NCBI GenBank assembly: GCA_902493915.1
Contig: CABUQY010000011.1
Location: forward strand, 1 to 31,688
DNA from: an uncultured Collinsella sp.
GTDB lineage: Bacteria > Actinomycetota > Coriobacteriia > Coriobacteriales > Coriobacteriaceae
Length of the DNA stretch: 31,688 nt
Reading direction: 5' to 3'
In this document: in pieces, positions 8,158 to 16,321 of the stretch
Position numbering within the stretch: position 1 is the first letter of the stretch
Layout: the number at the start of each line of letters is the position of its first letter
Notes under the pieces: generated by a model
Seen by the model: only the letters and a program-made list of their open reading frames with translations
Told to the model about the DNA's origin: nothing
Database searches by the model: none
Program-made: the position numbers and the translations under genes

Positions 8158-8679
8158 ATGGAGACTATCGAAGCACTCATTCACCGCCGCAGCTGCCGCA
8201 ACTACAGCGATCGTCCCGTCGAGGCCGAAAAGCTTGCACGTATTATCGAAGCCGGCCAATATGCACCGAGCGGCATGGGCCGCCAGCCGGTGACGTTTGT
8301 CGCCGTCACCGACCCCGCGACCGTCGAGCGTCTCTCACAGCTCAACGCCCAGGTCATGGGCAGCAACGGAGACCCCTTCTATGGCGCCAAGACCGTTGTG
8401 GTGGTGCTGGTTGACCGCAGCGTGCCCACGCATCTGGAAGACGGCTCGCTCGCCATGGGCAACTTGCTCAACGCCGCTTATGCGCTGGGTGTCGATTCGT
8501 GCTGGATTCATCGCGCCCACGAGGTTTTCGATTCGCCCGAGGGCCTGGAGCTCCTGGCCAGTTGGGGTCTGCCCGCCGACGGCAGCCTGCGCGGTGTCGG
8601 TAACTGCATTCTGGGCTACGCCGAGGACACGCTACCCGAGCCCAAACCCCGCCGCGACAACATCATCTACGTAAGGTAA
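8158..8679 (+). CDS. Nitroreductase-family FMN oxidoreductase
   Basis: This 173-residue flavoprotein reduces nitro compounds, quinones or related acceptors with NAD(P)H. The opening IHRRSCRNYSDRPVE (about 8-22), with Arg10-Arg11-Ser12, is the FMN-phosphate binding signature. APSGMGRQP (36-44) is the second flavin contact, and GVGNCILGYAED near the C-terminus is the usual closing strand. The length fits the short dimeric subgroup. ATG 8158 has AAGGAG six bases upstream; the in-frame extension to 8062 has no ribosome site. The gene stands alone and the natural substrate is unknown. Confidence 0.92.
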   Translation: METIEALIHRRSCRNYSDRPVEAEKLARIIEAGQYAPSGMGRQPVTFVAVTDPATVERLSQLNAQVMGSNGDPFYGAKTVVVVLVDRSVPTHLEDGSLAMGNLLNAAYALGVDSCWIHRAHEVFDSPEGLELLASWGLPADGSLRGVGNCILGYAEDTLPEPKPRRDNIIYVR

Positions 8680-8710
8680 CCCGGGAGCGTCAGCGGGGGT
8701 GGCTAATTTG

Positions 8711-8734
8711 GGACGGGGCTATTTTAGCTGCCCC
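8711..8734. other. Weak hairpin in a convergent gap
   Basis: GGGGCTATTTTAGCTGCCCC can form a short stem (GCTA/TAGC plus GGG/CCC with a two-base bulge) between the convergent nitroreductase and membrane-protein genes. It may end transcription both ways, but there is no clear T run. Confidence 0.3.
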
Positions 8735-8743
8735 ACTCGCAAC

Positions 8744-9319
8744 TTATCCCGCCGATGGAGTTGTTGCCGTTTCATTTGCCTGGGCTGTTTCGGCGTCGTC
8801 GCCTTGCTTGTCTTCGTCCTTTTGAGCATCTGCAATGGTGGAGGCCGCCGCAACGATACCGCGCTGGGGCGCGACGCCCGTCTGGGTCTGAGCGCCCTCG
8901 ATAACTTCTGTGCCTGCATGCGCGAGCTCGGGCGATTTAAACACTGCGTCCAAGTTGGCGCCACCGCCGGCGTAGCCAAGCGCAGCGAGTGCGATGACGA
9001 TCACTGCAACGACGGCCACGATCGGCACATAACGATGCCAACCAGCAGGATTGAGCCCACTGCGGCGAGCCGCCCCGCGGCTGATGTAACCGAGCGTCCC
9101 GTCGTGCTTGAGCTTTGAGCCCACCACGCGTTTGCGGCCCCACAGCGAGGACTCTGCCTGCATGGCCAAGCGAGCGCTTGCCGAAGGATAGCCATATTTA
9201 GTGCGCTTGAACGAGCCATCAAACCCCGAGGCGTGTTTACCCCACGTCACCGATGTTGTGCGTCGGTTGACCGGCGCGGCACTCCGCCTTCTGCGGCTCG
9301 GTTTTGAAGTCTCAGCCAT
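8744..9319 (-). CDS. Single-pass membrane protein of unknown function
   Basis: This 191-residue protein has a very basic N-terminal half (RRRRS at 9-13 and several Lys/Arg clusters up to 95). One strong membrane helix follows at about 97-117 (YVPIVAVVAVIVIALAALGY). The C-terminal tail is low-complexity and rich in Ala, Thr, Asp and Glu (118-191). By the positive-inside rule the basic half should be cytoplasmic and the acidic tail outside. I recognise no domain. ATG 9319 is preferred to 9373 because GAGGG lies directly upstream, though the spacing is short. It follows the Fis-type regulator gene on the same strand after 84 bases and may be co-transcribed with it. Confidence 0.7.
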   Translation of the reverse strand: MAETSKPSRRRRSAAPVNRRTTSVTWGKHASGFDGSFKRTKYGYPSASARLAMQAESSLWGRKRVVGSKLKHDGTLGYISRGAARRSGLNPAGWHRYVPIVAVVAVIVIALAALGYAGGGANLDAVFKSPELAHAGTEVIEGAQTQTGVAPQRGIVAAASTIADAQKDEDKQGDDAETAQANETATTPSAG

Positions 9320-9403
9320 ATGCCCTCGCACGCCGTAACCAAATCGAAACAATAACGCTTTGGACTGTAGCACACGCGTCGCGCGCGGTCACGGGCGCCT
9401 CGC

Positions 9404-10621
9404 TCAACGGTCATCGTCCTTCAGCAAGCGCCACAGCGTTGTACGGCTTATGCCCAGCACCTCCGCCGCACGGGTTCGGTTGCCGTGGAGATGGTCTACA
9501 ACCAGATGCGCGATATCTCGCTCGGTATCGGCCAGCGGTCGCAGGATATACAGGTCGCTTTCGAGCGTCGGGGCACCAAAGGTTGCGGTCTTAATCACGT
9601 CCTCTTGGGCGAGCACTTCCTCCGCCACGGCGCGGTCCACCGTGCCCGCCCCCACCAAAATATACAGTCGTTCCGAGACCTCGCGGAGCTGCAGATAATT
9701 GCGCGGCCAGCGGTAAGCATCGAGCGTCTTCGTCGCCGCGGCAGACAGCGTGGGCGCTGCCGTCCCAAATGCATCAGCGAGATATTCCAAATAGCGCGCA
9801 ACCTTCGTCGACGCGGCTCCCTGCTCGGCGATTGCCGGCGCCACGCTCACCGCACAGGCGAAGCGCTCGGTCACAAAGGCGGCTTGATCACTTTCGCTGC
9901 CGCCCGGCATGTCATTCGCCGTCAGCACCACATGGCAGCGCGTCGCCAACGCGGTGTCGGCCATCGTGGAGACCAGCTCGCGGAGGCGCTGGGGACCAAC
10001 CGCATTCCAGCCCTCAATGCAAAGGGTCAGCCCCGTTTGGAACAGCGGCGATTCGGAGCTTTTGAGCACATGGCGCCAACCGCGATCGGTGAGTTCATCG
10101 AGCGCAACGGAAACAAAGGGCTGATCGGCAAAAGGGCCGTCCAGATAGAGGCGCTTGGCGATCTCGACCTGGCCCGCTCCCAGCTCGCCCTCGAGCATAA
10201 GGGGCACACCGCGTGCGTAGCTCTCGGCGACCGGCGCAGCCACCGAGGTCGCCCCCTCAACGATGCCGTACGCGCTCGATTCGTAGCGGGCCTCAACCTC
10301 GTCGGCGTTGAGCCACTCGATGCCCGCATGCGCCGCGGCACCGCGCACCTCGCGGACCACGACGGCCCAAAGCCCCCCGCCCTCTTTGTCGGTGGGGCGA
10401 ACGGTCAGGCTCAGGCGCGCACCCGCACGCCCCATAACCAGACGCGCGCCGTCTCCTATACGGTCGAGGCGCTCAGCGACAAAAGCCGCCACATCCCGCT
10501 CAAGCGCCGCGTCATTCACGGTCGAGATCGCGACGTCCCCACGCGCATCGATTGCCAATGCCGAGGCCCCGGCAGCAGCCAGGGCCCCAGTCAAGATATT
10601 CAGCTTGGCATCGCTATCCAT
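9404..10621 (-). CDS. Fis-type regulator with eroded sigma-54 activator core
   Basis: This 405-residue protein is built like an NtrC/PrpR-class activator. It has an N-terminal sensory region (1-120), an AAA+-like region (about 125-340), then a clear Fis helix-turn-helix (HGNRTRAAEVLGISRTTLWRLL, 379-400). The segment YRWPRNYLQLREVSERL (303-319) matches the conserved WPGNVREL region. The core is degenerate: the P-loop reads GELGAGQ (145-151) with Gln in place of Lys, Walker B is CIEGW (201-205), and the segment that carries the GAFTGA sigma-54 loop is missing altogether. It therefore probably neither hydrolyses ATP nor contacts sigma-54, and acts as a simple DNA-binding regulator. ATG 10621 has AGGGG six bases upstream. 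Its targets are unknown. Confidence 0.8.
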   Translation of the reverse strand: MDSDAKLNILTGALAAAGASALAIDARGDVAISTVNDAALERDVAAFVAERLDRIGDGARLVMGRAGARLSLTVRPTDKEGGGLWAVVVREVRGAAAHAGIEWLNADEVEARYESSAYGIVEGATSVAAPVAESYARGVPLMLEGELGAGQVEIAKRLYLDGPFADQPFVSVALDELTDRGWRHVLKSSESPLFQTGLTLCIEGWNAVGPQRLRELVSTMADTALATRCHVVLTANDMPGGSESDQAAFVTERFACAVSVAPAIAEQGAASTKVARYLEYLADAFGTAAPTLSAAATKTLDAYRWPRNYLQLREVSERLYILVGAGTVDRAVAEEVLAQEDVIKTATFGAPTLESDLYILRPLADTERDIAHLVVDHLHGNRTRAAEVLGISRTTLWRLLKDDDR

Positions 10622-10676
10622 GATTTGCCCCTGTCCGCGGCGACGTGCAACCGCCGACGGTCATACGACCGAGTGT

Positions 10677-10688
10677 TTCAAAATTGAA
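10677..10688. promoter_or_regulatory. Small palindrome before the Fis-type regulator
   Basis: TTCAA-AA-TTGAA is a perfect 5-2-5 inverted repeat about 56 bases upstream of the regulator start. Fis-type activators often bind such sites, so autoregulation is possible. The site is short and AT-rich and could occur by chance. Confidence 0.35.
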
Positions 10689-10746
10689 CGATATTGCTCA
10701 CCAAACACTATAGGGCAGAAAGCGTCATCCTGCGAGTATAGGTGTT

Positions 10747-10835
10747 GCCCCGCATCGCCATCCTGGCGGGGCGATAAGAGCTCTTCGGGACTTATAAACC
10801 TGCGGACAAGCCATACCCGCAAGAGCTCCTATCGC
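10747..10835. repeat. Structured intergenic palindromic element
   Basis: GCGATAAGAGCTCTT (10771-10785) pairs with AAGAGCTCCTATCGC (10821-10835) with one mismatch. Within the 35-base loop TGCGG pairs with CCGCA. A separate hairpin GCCCCGC/GCGGGGC (10747-10753, 10766-10772) shares its last two bases with the long stem. The element fills most of the gap between the YeiH-type gene and the regulator. It looks like a dispersed palindromic unit or a structured RNA, not a simple terminator, since no T run follows. Confidence 0.55.
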
Positions 10836-10894
10836 TCCACTGCAGGCTTGCGCTCACCAGCAACCAACACGCAGCACGCAAACAAGCTACTTCT

Positions 10895-11929
10895 CTACCA
10901 GATTCCCAGCACGTGCTGCATTCCCAAACTCATGCACGCAATGCCAATCCAGCAGCAAAAGCCCAGCGCGATGGGCTTGCCGCCCTTTTTGACCAGCTCG
11001 ACGATATCGGTATTAAAACCAATAGCCGCCATGGCCATCACAATAAAGAACTTCGACAGCTCCTTGATGGGCGCCGTGATGGACACAGGAAGCTGAAACA
11101 CCGTGGTGATCACGCTCGCCAGCACAAAGAACAGCACAAACATGGGAAACGCGCGTTTAAGCGAGAACGTGCTTTTGGCGTCGCCACCGGCCTTGCGTGC
11201 CAGATGCATCTGCCAGCATGCGAGGACCAACGTGATGGGAATAATGGCCAGCGTCCTGGTGAGCTTGACCACTGTGGCGCTCTCGAGCACATTGGCGCCG
11301 GGATGCATGCTGTCCCAAGCGCTCGCCGCAGCCGTTACGGACGAGGTGTCGTTGATGGCGGTACCGGCAAACAGGCCAAAGCCCTCGTTGGTCAGCCCGA
11401 GCATGCCGCCGAGCGTTGGAAACACGAGCGCCGCGATAACGTTAAACAGGAAGATGACCGAAATAGCCTGGGCAATCTCGCGATCGTCGGCATCGATGAC
11501 GGGCGCGGTCGCGGCGATGGCAGAACCGCCGCAAATCGACGAACCCACACCCACAAGCGTCGCGATCTTGCCCGGCACGTTCATAACGCGGCAGAGCACA
11601 AAGGCGATGACAAGCGAGGTCGAGATTGTTGCCACGATAATCGGTAGCGACTGGGCGCCCTTGGACAGAATCTGGGAGAGGTTCATGCCAAAGCCAAGCA
11701 GGATAACCGCGTACTGCAAGACTTTTTTGGACGTATAGGTAACGCCGGCGGTGAGCTGTTCGCGACGATTCTTGGGAAAGACGAGCGCCAGGACCATGCC
11801 AAAGAGGATGGCAAATACCGGACCGCCGACCACCTCAATTTGTTTGCCGAGCAACGTCGCGGGAATGGCGATGATCAGGCAGAACAAGACGCCTTTCCAG
11901 CGCTCGCGTACGATGTTTGCCAGTTGCAT
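10895..11929 (-). CDS. YeiH/UPF0324-family membrane transporter
   Basis: This 344-residue polytopic protein has about ten hydrophobic segments. It belongs to the YeiH family, often annotated as putative sulfate exporters. The visible family traits are FGMNLSQILSKG (about 98-110), the Gly/Ser-rich GVGSSICGGSAIAATAPVI (about 126-145) and GTAINDTSSVTAAA in the second half. ATG 11929 has AAGGA eight bases upstream. It is divergent from a GntR/FCD regulator gene that may control it. The export substrate is not proven for the family; a sulfur oxyanion is a guess carried over from annotation. Confidence 0.88.
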   Translation of the reverse strand: MQLANIVRERWKGVLFCLIIAIPATLLGKQIEVVGGPVFAILFGMVLALVFPKNRREQLTAGVTYTSKKVLQYAVILLGFGMNLSQILSKGAQSLPIIVATISTSLVIAFVLCRVMNVPGKIATLVGVGSSICGGSAIAATAPVIDADDREIAQAISVIFLFNVIAALVFPTLGGMLGLTNEGFGLFAGTAINDTSSVTAAASAWDSMHPGANVLESATVVKLTRTLAIIPITLVLACWQMHLARKAGGDAKSTFSLKRAFPMFVLFFVLASVITTVFQLPVSITAPIKELSKFFIVMAMAAIGFNTDIVELVKKGGKPIALGFCCWIGIACMSLGMQHVLGIW

Positions 11930-12122
11930 ATGGGATTCCTTCTTTCTATTTCACGTTTGCGACGGCTTATGATACGGCAACATTGAGCGCAGCCTTGCGC
12001 AAACACAGACTAAGATGCCGCAATAGTTCTCGGGCGACAGCCGAATTACCCACCGCGGAGAGCTGATTCGCGGCATAATTAACAACTGACATATGAGTTT
12101 GATAGAACAGTTGCGAGGCGCT

Positions 12123-12824
12123 ATGGAAGAATCGATGCACGTCGGCGAGCAGGAAACGAGCCTACAGGACCAGTCCTACCACACCATTCGACGCAAAATC
12201 GTCTACCTGGACTACAAGCCGGGCGAAAAGCTGGGCGTCAAGCAACTTTGCGACGACCTGGATATGGGTCGCACGCCCGTGCGCGAGGCTTTGGTTCGCT
12301 TGGCGCAGGAAGGCCTGGTGCGCACCGTGCCCCAGAGCGGCACCTACGTCTCACCCATCAACCTCACCCTTGCCGAGAGTGCCTGCTACATCCGCGAACA
12401 TCTGGAAAAGCAGGTGATCGTGGAGTGCTGTGCGCGCGCCACGTCGGCCGGCATCGAGCAGCTCGACCGCGCCATCGCGCTGCAGGAAAAGGCCATGGCC
12501 GAAGAGGATCGCATCGGCTTCTTTCTGAGCGACAACCTCATGCATCACATGATTTTTAGCATCGCATGTCGCAGCACCGTGTGGTCGTGGCTCGAAGAGA
12601 CCAATGCCGACCTGGAGCGCTTCCGCTGGCTGCGCGCCGCCACGCAGGTTCTCGACAATCAGGACATCGTGAACGAGCACAAGCAGATTCGCCGCGCCAT
12701 CGCCGGTCGCGACCCCATCGAAGCGAGCTTTTTGGTCAGCAAGCACCTGCACATGATGTTCCGCAACCAGACCGAGGTTCTGGACCAGTTCCCCGAGTAC
12801 TTCGAGACCAGCAAGCTCCGCTAA
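12123..12824 (+). CDS. GntR-family regulator, FCD (FadR-like) subfamily
   Basis: This 233-residue regulator has an N-terminal winged helix (about 15-78) with the GntR signature LGVKQLCDDLDMGRTPVREAL and the wing QSGTYVSP. The C-terminal all-helical FCD domain spans about 85-222. The usual metal ligands of FCD domains are in place: Asp137, His141, His186 and His208. It should bind a small carboxylate through that metal. ATG 12123 is preferred because GAGG lies five bases upstream; the earlier ATG 12093 has no ribosome site. Its position, divergent from the YeiH-type exporter, suggests it regulates that gene. The stop codon abuts a copy of the 53-bp repeat. Confidence 0.88.
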   Translation: MEESMHVGEQETSLQDQSYHTIRRKIVYLDYKPGEKLGVKQLCDDLDMGRTPVREALVRLAQEGLVRTVPQSGTYVSPINLTLAESACYIREHLEKQVIVECCARATSAGIEQLDRAIALQEKAMAEEDRIGFFLSDNLMHHMIFSIACRSTVWSWLEETNADLERFRWLRAATQVLDNQDIVNEHKQIRRAIAGRDPIEASFLVSKHLHMMFRNQTEVLDQFPEYFETSKLR

Positions 12825-12875
12825 CCTGCCAAAAAGGGACAGGTTCATTTTGGCAGGTTTTATCTGGTCAAATGC
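12823..12875. repeat. 53-bp dispersed repeat, copy A
   Basis: It starts AACCTGCCAAAAAGGGACAG, continues through TTTTGGCAGGTT, and ends TATCTGGTCAAATGC. AACCTGCCAAAA and TTTTGGCAGGTT form a 12-bp stem. Its first two bases are the last two bases of the TAA stop of the GntR gene. Close copies lie at 18023-18075 (same orientation) and 14997-15049 (inverted). Confidence 0.85.
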
Positions 12876-12915
12876 AAAAAAGGCTCGGCTCCGTCTTGAT
12901 GCGGAGCCGAGCCTT
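12875..12915 (-). terminator. Terminator of glmS
   Basis: A perfect 14-bp stem (12880-12893 with 12902-12915) with an 8-base loop is followed on the minus strand by TTTTTGC. It lies 24 bases past the glmS stop. Confidence 0.9.
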
Positions 12916-12938
12916 AGTCGCTAGAACGGCGGAACCAA

Positions 12939-14786
12939 CTACTCTACCGTGACGCTCTTGGCCAGGTTACGGGGCTGGTCGACGTCGCAGCCGCGCAGGA
13001 TGGCGACCTCGCGGGCGAGCAGCTGCAGCGGGACGCTCGCCGTGATGGGGCTGAACACGTCGCGGACTGCCGGCACGCGGATGATGCAGTCGGCGATCTT
13101 GTTGATCTCCTCGTCGCCCTCGGTGGCAACGACGATGACCTTGGCGCCGCGCGCCTTGCACTCCATGAGGTTCGACACGGTCTTGTCGTAGGTGGCGCTC
13201 TTGGTGGCCACAGCGATGACGGGGAAGCCCGGGTCGATCAGGGCAATGGGGCCGTGCTTCATCTCGCCGGCGGCATATGCCTCGGCGTGCAGGTAGCTGA
13301 CCTCTTTGAGCTTGAGCGCGCCCTCGTAGGAAATAGCGGCACCCATGCCGCGGCCCACGAACAGCGCCGACTGCGCGTCCTTGCACAGCAGGGCGGCCTC
13401 ATGCACAGCCTCGGTCTGGGTATCCAAAATCCACTGGATCTGCTCGGCCGTATCGGAAAGCTCGCGGAACAGCATGCGCGCCTGCTTAGTGGTCAAGCGG
13501 TACTTGACCTGCGCCAGCAGCAGGGCCAAAAGCGTAAGGCTCACGACCTGGCCGATGAAGCTCTTGGTCGAGGCGACCGCAATCTCCTTGTTGGCCTTGG
13601 TGTAGATGACGCCGTCGCTCTCACGCGCCACGGGGCTGCCCACCACATTGGTGATGCCAAAGACCTTGGCGCCCTTGATGCGCGCGTCGCGAATGGCGGC
13701 AAGGGTATCGGCCGTCTCGCCCGACTGGGACACGGCAACGACAAGCGTCGTCGGCGTAATGATGGGGTTGCGATAACGGAACTCGCTGGCCGCCTCCACC
13801 TCGGTGGGGATGCGGGCCCAGCCCTCAATGAGATTCTTGGCAATGAGGCCAGCGTGATAGCTGGTTCCGCAAGCGATCACGTAGACGCGGTCGATGTCGT
13901 TGAGTTCCTCGAGCGAAAGGCCCAGCTCGTCGATGTCGAGCTCGCCGGCCGGCGTCATACGACCGACCAGCGTGTCACGCACGACGCGCGGCTGCTCGTG
14001 GATTTCCTTGAGCATAAAGTCGGGATAACCGCCCTTTTCGGCCATGTCCAGGTCCCAGTCGATGTGGGTGACCTTGGGCTCGATAACGTTGCCGGCCTCG
14101 TCGGTGTACTCGACGCCTGCGGGCGTGAGCTTGGCAAACTGACCGTCCTCGAGCACCACGACATCGCGGGTGGCGTCGATGAGCGCGATGACATCGGAGG
14201 CGACATAGGCGCCGGTCTCGCCCGCGCCGACCACGATCGGGGAATCCTTGCGGGCCACGGCGATCACGCCGGGCTCGTCAGCGCACACGGCGGCCAGACC
14301 ATAGGCACCGACCACGTGGGTGCACGCCTCGCGCACGGAGGCCATCAGGTCGTGCGTCTCGGCATAAGCCTCTTCGATCAGATGCGCGAAGACCTCGGTA
14401 TCGGTCTCGCTCTTAAAGTGGTGGCCGCGGCCCTCCAGCTCTTCGCGCAGCTCGGCGAAGTTCTCGATGATGCCGTTGTGGACGATGGCGATACGACCGT
14501 CACAGCTGGTGTGGGGGTGAGCGTTAACGACGGAGGGCTTGCCGTGGGTTGCCCAACGGGTGTGGCCGATACCGCAGGTAGCGTCGCTGTCAATGTTGGA
14601 AAGCTCGCTCTCCAGGCCCGCGACCTTGCCCACGCGGCGGATGACGTCGAGGTGCGCCGCGGCGCCCTCGCCCACCTCGAGCGCGACGCCCGAGGAGTCA
14701 TAGCCGCGATACTCCATACGCTTGAGGCCTGTGACCAGGATGTTCTTTGCAATATCAGAGCCGGTGTAGCCGACGATTCCGCACAT
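12939..14786 (-). CDS. glmS: Glucosamine-fructose-6-phosphate aminotransferase
   Basis: The enzyme makes glucosamine-6-phosphate from fructose-6-phosphate and glutamine, the entry to peptidoglycan and amino-sugar synthesis. The protein has 615 residues, full length. It starts MCGIVGY, giving the catalytic Cys2 of the Ntn-type glutaminase domain (2 to about 225). Two SIS domains follow (about 295-430 and 465-600), with ACGTSYHAGL and SQSGETADT as sugar-phosphate sites. The C-terminus LAKSVTVE is the conserved tail. ATG 14786 has AAGGGA upstream. No glmS ribozyme is apparent in the leader, but a TGGTAT/ATACCA inverted repeat lies upstream and suggests control by a protein repressor. Confidence 0.97.
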   Translation of the reverse strand: MCGIVGYTGSDIAKNILVTGLKRMEYRGYDSSGVALEVGEGAAAHLDVIRRVGKVAGLESELSNIDSDATCGIGHTRWATHGKPSVVNAHPHTSCDGRIAIVHNGIIENFAELREELEGRGHHFKSETDTEVFAHLIEEAYAETHDLMASVREACTHVVGAYGLAAVCADEPGVIAVARKDSPIVVGAGETGAYVASDVIALIDATRDVVVLEDGQFAKLTPAGVEYTDEAGNVIEPKVTHIDWDLDMAEKGGYPDFMLKEIHEQPRVVRDTLVGRMTPAGELDIDELGLSLEELNDIDRVYVIACGTSYHAGLIAKNLIEGWARIPTEVEAASEFRYRNPIITPTTLVVAVSQSGETADTLAAIRDARIKGAKVFGITNVVGSPVARESDGVIYTKANKEIAVASTKSFIGQVVSLTLLALLLAQVKYRLTTKQARMLFRELSDTAEQIQWILDTQTEAVHEAALLCKDAQSALFVGRGMGAAISYEGALKLKEVSYLHAEAYAAGEMKHGPIALIDPGFPVIAVATKSATYDKTVSNLMECKARGAKVIVVATEGDEEINKIADCIIRVPAVRDVFSPITASVPLQLLAREVAILRGCDVDQPRNLAKSVTVE

Positions 14787-14887
14787 AGGATAAATCCCTT
14801 CGTTCGCGTGACTGCAAGACGTCCACGCACAGGGGGCGCTGAGACGTACAACGTTCGAGTATTGTACTCACGCAAGCGCAAGCTGAT

Positions 14888-14920
14888 ATACCAGAAGTGG
14901 TATCTCAACTTAGATACCAC
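14888..14920. promoter_or_regulatory. Three-half-site operator upstream of glmS
   Basis: ATACCA-GAAG-TGGTAT (14888-14903) overlaps a second inverted repeat, GTGGTATCT (14897-14905) and AGATACCAC (14912-14920), with a 6-base spacer. The half-site TGGTAT resembles those bound by GntR/HutC-type amino-sugar repressors (NagR/DasR class), which would make sense for glmS. No such regulator is in the window; the LacI protein next door is the alternative. Confidence 0.6.
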
Positions 14921-14948
14921 CCGATGCACACATGCCCAGCCGGTCCAA

Positions 14949-14983
14949 ACCACCACAAAGGTACCTGCCCCCTTCGTGGTGGT
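14949..14983. repeat. CAAAGG/CCTTCG hairpin
   Basis: ACCACCACAAAGG pairs with CCTTCGTGGTGGT with one mismatch around the loop TACCTGCCC. It lies 13 bases from the inverted 53-bp repeat and resembles the other CAAAGG-type palindromes in the window. Confidence 0.55.
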
Positions 14984-14996
14984 CGCGCTGGCAACG

Positions 14997-15049
14997 GCGT
15001 TTCCCCAGATAAAACCTGCCAAAATAAACCTGTCCCTTTTTGGTAGGTT
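14997..15049. repeat. 53-bp dispersed repeat, copy C (inverted)
   Basis: This is the reverse complement of copy B at all but two or three positions, including the flank GCGTTTCCCCAGAT. It occupies the region just upstream of the lacI -10 box, so it supplies the -35 region of that promoter. Confidence 0.85.
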
Positions 15050-15057
15050 TGGGATGC

Positions 15058-15063
15058 TACAAT
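15058..15063 (+). promoter_or_regulatory. -10 box of the lacI-type gene
   Basis: TACAAT lies 36 bases before the start codon. The -35 position falls in repeat copy C (CCTTTT-like), which is a poor match. Confidence 0.45.
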
Positions 15064-15098
15064 CTGGCTTGTACTTGAAACGCATCAAAGGGGCCGCT

Positions 15099-16208
15099 AT
15101 GGCAAAGGTAAAAATCAGCGACGTCGCGCGCGAGGCCGGGGTTTCGCTGGGCACGGTTTCCAACGCGCTCAACCACCCCGAAAAGCTGCGCCCCGAGACC
15201 CTCAAGCTCATCAACGAGACCATCAATCTCCTGGGCTACCTGCCCAACCAAAGCGCTCGTCAGCTCGCGGGCGGCGCCACCAAGTCCTTTGGCCTGGTGC
15301 TCCCCCGTCTCGATCACGGCTTTTCGCTCCAAATCGCCAGCGGCGCCCACAACGAGGCCCGCAAGCACGGCTACGACCTGCTCATCGCCAACGCCGATAA
15401 CGACGACATTCTCGAGGACCATTACCTGCGCTATTTTATGGGCACGCAGATGTCCGGCGTCATGGTTCAGCCCATGGCATCCCCCGACTGGCACCCCATC
15501 ATGGCCAAGATGCCCGTGCCGATCGTCCACCTGGACATCCATTGCTCCGAGCCCGGCTACTACGTAGCGGCCGACAACGAGGCCCAGGGTCGCATCATTG
15601 CCGAACTCGCCATCGCCCGCGGCGCGCACCATATCACCGTTGTGGGTCGAGCAGCATTTATGCAGCTCACCCTACGCGTGCTTGGCATTCACAAGGCCCT
15701 CGCCCTGCACCCCGATATCAAGATCGAAGTCATCGACGCCGGCGAATGGAATACCGCTGCCGACGGCTATGGCATCGGCAACCAAATCGCCGAGCGTCCC
15801 GCCGACGAACGCCCCGATTTTGTCGTCGGTCTAACCGACGTGCTGGCCTCGGGCGTCGTTTCGGCACTGGTCGACAAGGGCATCTCTGTCCCCGGGCAAG
15901 TACGCGTAGCAGGCTGCGATGGCAACCCGCTCGCTTGGAGCGGGTCGGTCCCGCTCACTACGGTAGCGCCCCCGGGCTACGAGATTGGCCGCAAGGGTGT
16001 CCAGCTGCTCATGGAGCAAATCGAGGACAAGGCCCCGGCAAAGACCAAACATATCCGTGTCGGCTCCGCAGCGCGTACCGTCACCGCAGTCGCCGCCGAG
16101 GATATCAACCGCCAAGAACTGGTACGTCCGTTCCTGCTGGAGCGCGCCAGCACCCAGGCAAGCAGTCAGGCCGACGCCACGGCCATCAACCTCGGCGCGT
16201 ATCTATAG
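15099..16208 (+). CDS. LacI-family transcriptional regulator
   Basis: This 369-residue regulator has an N-terminal LacI helix-turn-helix (VKISDVAREAGVSLGTVSNAL, about 4-24) and hinge helix (LPNQSARQLAGG, about 48-59). A periplasmic-binding-protein-like sensor domain follows (about 62-335), with a polar tail of about 30 residues that is longer than usual. ATG 15099 has AAAGGGG five bases upstream. The same frame is open for a long way upstream, but that stretch is antisense to glmS and is not coding. It is divergent from glmS and convergent with a HAD phosphatase gene; neither is a sure target. The effector is probably a sugar, unidentified. Confidence 0.9.
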   Translation: MAKVKISDVAREAGVSLGTVSNALNHPEKLRPETLKLINETINLLGYLPNQSARQLAGGATKSFGLVLPRLDHGFSLQIASGAHNEARKHGYDLLIANADNDDILEDHYLRYFMGTQMSGVMVQPMASPDWHPIMAKMPVPIVHLDIHCSEPGYYVAADNEAQGRIIAELAIARGAHHITVVGRAAFMQLTLRVLGIHKALALHPDIKIEVIDAGEWNTAADGYGIGNQIAERPADERPDFVVGLTDVLASGVVSALVDKGISVPGQVRVAGCDGNPLAWSGSVPLTTVAPPGYEIGRKGVQLLMEQIEDKAPAKTKHIRVGSAARTVTAVAAEDINRQELVRPFLLERASTQASSQADATAINLGAYL

Positions 16209-16233
16209 CACGCCCGCGAGTATGCTAAGTCGC

Positions 16234-16283
16234 CGCTTAAGCAAAAGGGGCCCGACCATTGCCGGACCCCTTTTGCTTAAGCG
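16234..16283. terminator. Bidirectional terminator between lacI and HAD genes
   Basis: A perfect 17-bp stem (16234-16250 with 16267-16283) continues after one mismatch as CCG/CGG. The stem contains AAAAGGGG/CCCCTTTT, giving T runs on either strand. It lies in the convergent gap and serves both genes. Confidence 0.88.
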
Positions 16284-16321
16284 CAAACGTGAGCAATCGC
16301 TCGTTTCAACGCCGCAATTTT

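Larger units (their letters stand above)
14787..15098. other. Divergent glmS/lacI intergenic region
   Basis: This 312-base gap contains no gene. From left to right it holds the glmS leader with a possible -10 (TACAAT on the minus strand, 14861-14866), an operator candidate, a 13-bp hairpin, an inverted copy of the 53-bp repeat, and the lacI -10. Confidence 0.7.

Noticed and set aside
14787..14960. glmS ribozyme
   Set aside because: I could not find the expected core pairing, and the region instead holds operator-like repeats.
13254..15098. Very long plus-strand open frame running into the LacI gene
   Set aside because: It is antisense to glmS, has no ribosome site and encodes a low-complexity His/Asp/Gly-rich product. 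Only the part from 15099 is a LacI protein.
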